Shown here: piece after piece, positions 7,938 through 9,559 of the stretch
How the letters are laid out: the number at the start of each line of letters is the position of its first letter
Position numbering within the stretch: the stretch's first letter is position 1
Source: Pseudomonadota bacterium
GTDB taxonomy: Bacteria > Pseudomonadota > Gammaproteobacteria > Pseudomonadales > UBA5518
NCBI GenBank assembly: GCA_022705125.1
Contig: JAKJFB010000016.1
Span: forward strand, 1-9,559
Length of the DNA: 9,559 nucleotides
Reading direction: 5' to 3'
Made by a program: the position numbers and the translations under genes
The notes under the pieces: generated by a model
Databases searched by the model: none
The model's input: only the letters and a program-made list of their open reading frames with translations
Told to the model about the DNA's origin: nothing

Positions 7938-8575
7938 TCAGTTCGATTCGGGGGCGTACAGCGCCCGGATGAGTTCGGGCGGGCTCTCGCACACGTCGGC
8001 GAGCAGCGCGACACCGAGCGTGAGCGTCGCCGGCGGCGCCGGGATGGGCACAGGCTCAGCATCGCCCGCCACGGGAAGCCGCCCGCACCGGGCGCGAAGG
8101 GCGTGGCGCGATCCAGGCTCACGCGCAGCATGCCGGGCGCGGCACCCAGCGCCAGGCCCCAGTCGCGCAGCGCGGCGAAAAAGTCCGCGTCCGCCGCGCC
8201 GTCGGCCGGGTCCAGCATCAGCAGCTGGCGTTGCGTGCCGGGCGCCGCCACGTCGCGCGGCGGCCCGGCGAGGATGCTCTCCTCGGCCACGGCCGGTCGG
8301 ATCAGGCCCTGGTCCATGAACTTGCGCTCGTCGGCGCGCAGGATGTCGCCGACGGGCGTGGCCATCAGGTCGGCGCCGCCGCGACCCGCGTCGAAGTAGA
8401 ACTCCGACACGCAGTCGAAGTCGATGTCCACGGATGCCGCGACGACGTGGTTGCGCAGGTACTTCGCGAACGGGAAGTACTTCATGCCGAGCCGGCAGTG
8501 CTGCGTTTCGTAGTAGTCGCGGAAAGCCTCGCGCGTGGTGCCGGCGCGGCGCGTGAGCAGGCAGAGCGATTTCAT
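7938..8575 (-). pseudogene. EthD-domain protein, frameshifted near 8043-8056
   Basis: Probable EthD-family (PF07110) dimeric alpha/beta-barrel protein. Family members are small, often of unknown biochemical role; EthD itself supports ether degradation. Residues 1-100 carry the typical start MKSLCLLTRRAGTTREAF, RDYYETQH (19-26), YLRNHV (39-44) and FDCVSEFYFD. Residues 116-175 look like a second, weaker copy of the fold (RQLLMLDPADG, DFFAALRDWG, PGMLRVSLDRA). Around 8043-8056 the frame breaks: after AMLSL the good protein continues in another frame as VPIPAPPATLTLGVALLADVC and stops at 7938. One missing base would restore about 212 residues. The ATG at 8575 overlaps the cyclase stop as ATGA. 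Substrate cannot be told. The break may be a real mutation or a base-calling error. Confidence 0.82.
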
Positions 8576-9559
8576 GCAACGTTTTCCCTGAGTTTGCCGT
8601 GGACGGCCACGCGATCGCGACCGCTCGCCTTGGCCCGGTAGAGCGCCTGGTCGGCCGCGACCAGCAGCTCCTCGGGCGAGGCGAATTCGCTGCCCGCGTG
8701 GTGGCAGGCAATGCCGAAGCTCATGGTGAGGCGCCCGAACGGCGAGCCCTCGTGCACCAGCCCGAGCGAAGCCATGCCGGCGCGGATCTGCGCGAGCACG
8801 GCCAGCGCGTCGTCGGCCGTGGTGTTGGGCAGGATCAGCGCGTACTCCTCGCCGCCGTAGCGCGCGGCGAGATCGCTGGAGCGCCTGAGCTCGGACTGCA
8901 GCACGCGCGCCACCTTCACCAGCACCTCGTCGCCGCGGGCATGCCCGTAGCGGTCGTTGTAGGCCTTGAAGTAGTCGAGGTCGCACATCACCAGCGTCAG
9001 CGGTTCGCCGCTGCGGCGCGCGCGCAGCCATTCCTCGCGCAGACCGGGGTCGAAGCGGCGGCGGTTCGCCAGGCCCGTCAGGCTGTCCTGGCGGCTCAGT
9101 CGCTCGAGTTCGTCGTTGGCCTCGCGCAGTTCCTCGGTGCGCTGCGCGATCTTCTGCTCCAGTTCGTCGTGCGCCACCTCCACTTCGCGAAACGCCGCGC
9201 GCAGGCGCCGGGTCATGTCGTCGAAGGCCTGCGAGAGCCGGTTGAATTCGCGATACGCCGTGCGCGGCAGCGGCGTGTCGAAATCGCCCTCGGCGACAGC
9301 CTTGGCCGCCACCTCGATCCGGCGCACGGGATGCGAGATGAAGCGCGCCATCAGCAGCGCCAGGCCGAGCGCCAGCACCAGCAGGGCAGCGCCCGCGACG
9401 AGCGTGATGCGCAGGTTGGCCCTGATCGTCGCCGTGAAATCCGCCTCCGGCACCACCACCGCGATCAGCCAGTCCAGCCCCAGGCTGTCGCGCCAGGGCG
9501 AGACGCGCAGGAAGTAGCGCGCGTCCTCGGCGCTGAACGTCGCGAGGCGCGGCTCGCGG
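8572..9559 (-). CDS. Membrane diguanylate cyclase, dCACHE-HAMP-GGDEF, N-terminus beyond window
   Basis: Makes the second messenger cyclic di-GMP from two GTP. The frame is open to the right edge, so the start and most of the sensor are missing; 328 residues are seen. The first 33-50 (YFLRVSPWRDSLGLDWLIAVVVPEADF) look like the end of a periplasmic double-CACHE sensor. A membrane segment follows (about 50-73), then HAMP (74-126, with SHPVRRIE), a coiled coil (about 122-155) and the GGDEF domain (158-319). The latter has DSLTGLANRRRF, the metal site CDLDYFKAYNDRYGH, and the active loop GGEEY, a variant of GG(D/E)EF with final Tyr. RSSD five residues before it is the inhibitory I-site for product feedback. 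No EAL domain follows. The stop overlaps the EthD gene start (ATGA). The GTG at 9459 is internal, not the start. Confidence 0.94.
   Translation of the reverse strand, partial: REPRLATFSAEDARYFLRVSPWRDSLGLDWLIAVVVPEADFTATIRANLRITLVAGAALLVLALGLALLMARFISHPVRRIEVAAKAVAEGDFDTPLPRTAYREFNRLSQAFDDMTRRLRAAFREVEVAHDELEQKIAQRTEELREANDELERLSRQDSLTGLANRRRFDPGLREEWLRARRSGEPLTLVMCDLDYFKAYNDRYGHARGDEVLVKVARVLQSELRRSSDLAARYGGEEYALILPNTTADDALAVLAQIRAGMASLGLVHEGSPFGRLTMSFGIACHHAGSEFASPEELLVAADQALYRAKASGRDRVAVHGKLRENVA

Noticed and set aside
6538..8319. Long plus-strand open frame crossing the transglutaminase gene, REP cluster and the genes opposite
   Set aside because: Runs through several clearly assigned genes on both strands and translates to Arg/Ala/Pro-rich nonsense; a GC-driven open frame.
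9457..9459. GTG as the diguanylate cyclase start
   Set aside because: The frame stays open and protein-like upstream to the edge, with sequence typical of the end of a CACHE sensor domain.

Overview
The window is about 9.6 kb of very GC-rich, densely coding bacterial chromosome. It most likely comes from a gammaproteobacterium. The best clue is gene order: arsC, wrbA and a DUF2069 membrane protein run one way, and yihY, a thioredoxin-like gene and an acylphosphatase gene run the other. From memory this matches the PA0948-PA0954 neighbourhood of Pseudomonas aeruginosa, but the GC content and the GTAG-type REP repeats fit a Xanthomonadales/Nevskiales-like lineage better. The lineage call is inference. 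I see no phage, IS element, tRNA, rRNA or CRISPR array. It looks like ordinary chromosome with one less familiar cluster at the right end.

Left block (1-4156, minus strand): five tightly packed genes read leftward in the order arsC, wrbA, DUF2069, sppA, metallo-aminopeptidase. Four junctions overlap or nearly touch (ATGA, TGATG, a stop inside the next Shine-Dalgarno, and a 16-nt overlap), so this reads as one operon. It pairs thiol/quinone redox enzymes with two envelope proteases. The aminopeptidase is cut off at the left edge.

Middle block (4221-6210, plus strand): a divergent operon of yihY (inner-membrane protein, frameshifted here), a lipoprotein thioredoxin and acylphosphatase. The 64-bp gap between the two blocks carries an 8-bp sequence that gives a -10-like hexamer on each strand.

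Right part: after a REP-type inverted pair (6221-6285) comes a lone transglutaminase-like protein with a Tat-like signal (6386-7444). Its stop codon lies inside a second REP cluster (7441-7510). Converging on it is a minus-strand operon: a dCACHE-HAMP-GGDEF diguanylate cyclase (truncated at the right edge), an EthD-domain protein (frameshifted here), and a small secreted protein with two TonB-box-like EE-hydrophobic-VV motifs. This last trio is the best candidate for an undescribed functional association.

Two otherwise well-preserved genes (yihY and the EthD gene) each contain what looks like a single-base indel in a GC-rich stretch. Sequence or assembly error is at least as likely as true gene decay.
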